6,407 nucleotides of DNA from contig QKHD01000364.1 in assembly GCA_003250175.1 (NCBI GenBank), positions 1-6,407 on the forward strand. The letters are read 5' to 3'. A program made the position numbers and the translations under genes. Shown in pieces: positions 5,786 through 6,407 of this stretch (position 1 is its first letter; every line of letters begins with the position of its first letter). The notes under the pieces are model-generated. The model saw only the letters and a list, made by a program, of their open reading frames with translations. It was not told the origin of the DNA and searched no databases. Origin of the DNA: Helicobacteraceae bacterium. GTDB lineage: Bacteria; Campylobacterota; Campylobacteria; Campylobacterales; SZUA-545.

Positions 5786-6236
5786 ATTGAGCCTTTTCCA
5801 GTTTTCTCAAGAGCTTGGTGAGGCTGGTTTGTTCCTCCGCACTCAAGGGTGAGATAAACCGGGTAATCTGTTCGGCGTGGGTTTCAAACATCCCGCTGAT
5901 CAGATCGACGCCGCTTTGGGTTAGGCCGACAATGGTGGCCCGTTTGTCGTCCGGGTCTTTTTTGGTTTCGGCCAATCCCTTTTTCGTGAGATTTTTAATC
6001 ACAACCGTCATGTTGCCCGAAGTGCTGAGTGTAATCCGGATAAGCTCTCCGATCCGGAGGCTTCCGAGGTGGTACAGGGCTTCAAGGACAGCAAACTGCT
6101 GCATGGTGATACCGAAAGATTCGATGAAAGGAAGTTCTTTCGCACGGATTTTCGTAAAACTCCGTACGACTTCGATCCAGCATCGAAGCGCCCGGTCCGA
6201 GGTTTCGCCGTATGAGATTTTATTTTTGATCCGCAT
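5784..6236 (-). CDS. MarR-family winged-helix transcriptional regulator
   Basis: This is a 150-residue dimeric DNA-binding regulator of normal MarR size. The winged helix-turn-helix covers about residues 44-106: GITMQQFAVLEALYHLG opens it, TLSTSGNMTVVIKNLTKKGL (70-88) includes the recognition helix, and DPDDKRATIVGLTQSG (94-109) is the family's wing signature with D96 and R99. Helices at both ends form the dimer interface. A single cysteine, C19, lies in the first helix. The start is chosen at 6236, where AAAGGA is five bases upstream; the ATG at 6242 has the ribosome site touching it. A palindrome within its own promoter suggests autorepression, and the yceI-pirin-doxX genes downstream on the same strand are the likely regulon. 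The ligand is unknown; oxidants, phenolics or quinones are typical for the family. Confidence 0.92.
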   Translation of the reverse strand: MRIKNKISYGETSDRALRCWIEVVRSFTKIRAKELPFIESFGITMQQFAVLEALYHLGSLRIGELIRITLSTSGNMTVVIKNLTKKGLAETKKDPDDKRATIVGLTQSGVDLISGMFETHAEQITRFISPLSAEEQTSLTKLLRKLEKAQ

Positions 6237-6258
6237 GGTCATCCTTTACGAAGAGCAT

Positions 6259-6286
6259 ATTATCACTAATTAGTAGTATATGTCAA
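6259..6286 (-). promoter_or_regulatory. promoter of the marR-type gene
   Basis: On the - strand a perfect -35 box TTGACA (6281-6286) is followed after 16 bases by GATAAT (6259-6264, five of six matches to TATAAT). Transcription should start near 6252 and leave a short leader with AAAGGA before the ATG at 6236. This is the strongest promoter match in the window. Confidence 0.65.
6265..6274. promoter_or_regulatory. perfect palindrome ACTAATTAGT, likely MarR operator
   Basis: This perfect 10-base palindrome fills most of the spacer between the -35 and -10 boxes of the marR promoter and touches the -10. TA pairs two bases further out on both sides extend the symmetry to 18 bases. MarR proteins commonly bind AT-rich palindromes of 16-20 bases at such positions and repress their own gene. 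Confidence 0.55.
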
Positions 6287-6343
6287 GTGGTATTTGAAAA
6301 AATTATCATTGCAGATGAGTACCATGCGATATATCATAAGATT

Positions 6344-6361
6344 CCCCGCTATAAAGCGGGG
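6344..6361. terminator. GC-rich hairpin near the right edge, terminator-like
   Basis: CCCCGC and GCGGGG form a perfect 6-base stem around a TATAAA loop. Neither strand has a uridine run after it, so it may be a decayed terminator for an unseen gene to the right or another structured element. The rest of 6287-6407 holds no gene I can support. Confidence 0.35.
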
Positions 6362-6407
6362 TGCAGAGAGAGGGATTAAAAAGCGTCTCGTGTAGTAATG
6401 AAGATGT

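Noticed and set aside
6344..6380. Hairpin considered as the first unit of a CRISPR array
   Set aside because: Only one copy is visible, with no spacer-repeat periodicity and no cas gene.
6398..6407. ATG at the right edge considered as the start of a + strand gene
   Set aside because: Only three codons are visible and there is no Shine-Dalgarno before it.

Overview
The window looks like chromosomal DNA of a Gram-negative bacterium. Evidence is an exported YceI-type periplasmic protein, a flavinylation-type FMN-binding domain, and compact gene packing with short overlaps. Base composition is fairly GC-rich and more AT-rich around the marR upstream region. A sulfur- or redox-oriented proteobacterium or Campylobacterota member is my best guess, at low confidence; no rRNA, tRNA or marker gene fixes the taxonomy. 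There are nine genes: eight complete and one seen only as its 3' end. I see no insertion sequence, CRISPR array or RNA gene.

Left block (1-1015, + strand): the last 32 codons of a covalent-FMN (ApbE-substrate type) protein, then two small four-helix membrane proteins. Each junction is a 4-base GTGA overlap. The two membrane proteins are diverged copies of each other and share a G-[N/D]-P-E-x-F-x-x-P motif in the first, probably periplasmic, loop. This FMN protein plus duplicated membrane pair is the least explained part of the window and could be an extracytosolic electron-transfer unit.

Middle block (979-3079): an AraC-family regulator with a C-terminal GyrI-like ligand-binding domain (- strand) is divergent from a fold-type I PLP aminotransferase (+ strand). 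They share a short control region that holds a plausible sigma70 promoter with a dyad around its -10, and a second near-palindrome at the regulator's start. The regulator runs tail-to-tail into the second membrane protein with a 37-base overlap. The aminotransferase stop overlaps the stop of the next convergent gene.

Right block (3076-6242, all - strand, transcribed right to left): a MarR-family regulator, an exported YceI-family protein, a pirin-family cupin, a DoxX-family membrane protein, and finally a TauE/SafE-family transporter. The yceI-pirin-doxX genes are closely spaced (5 and 32 bases) and look like one operon. The marR promoter has a consensus TTGACA box and a perfect 10-base palindrome in its spacer, which suggests autoregulation. 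By analogy with MarR-controlled DoxX and pirin genes elsewhere, the module may answer electrophile, quinone or oxidative stress; this is inference. The last ~165 bases hold the marR promoter, a GC-rich hairpin and no gene I can support.
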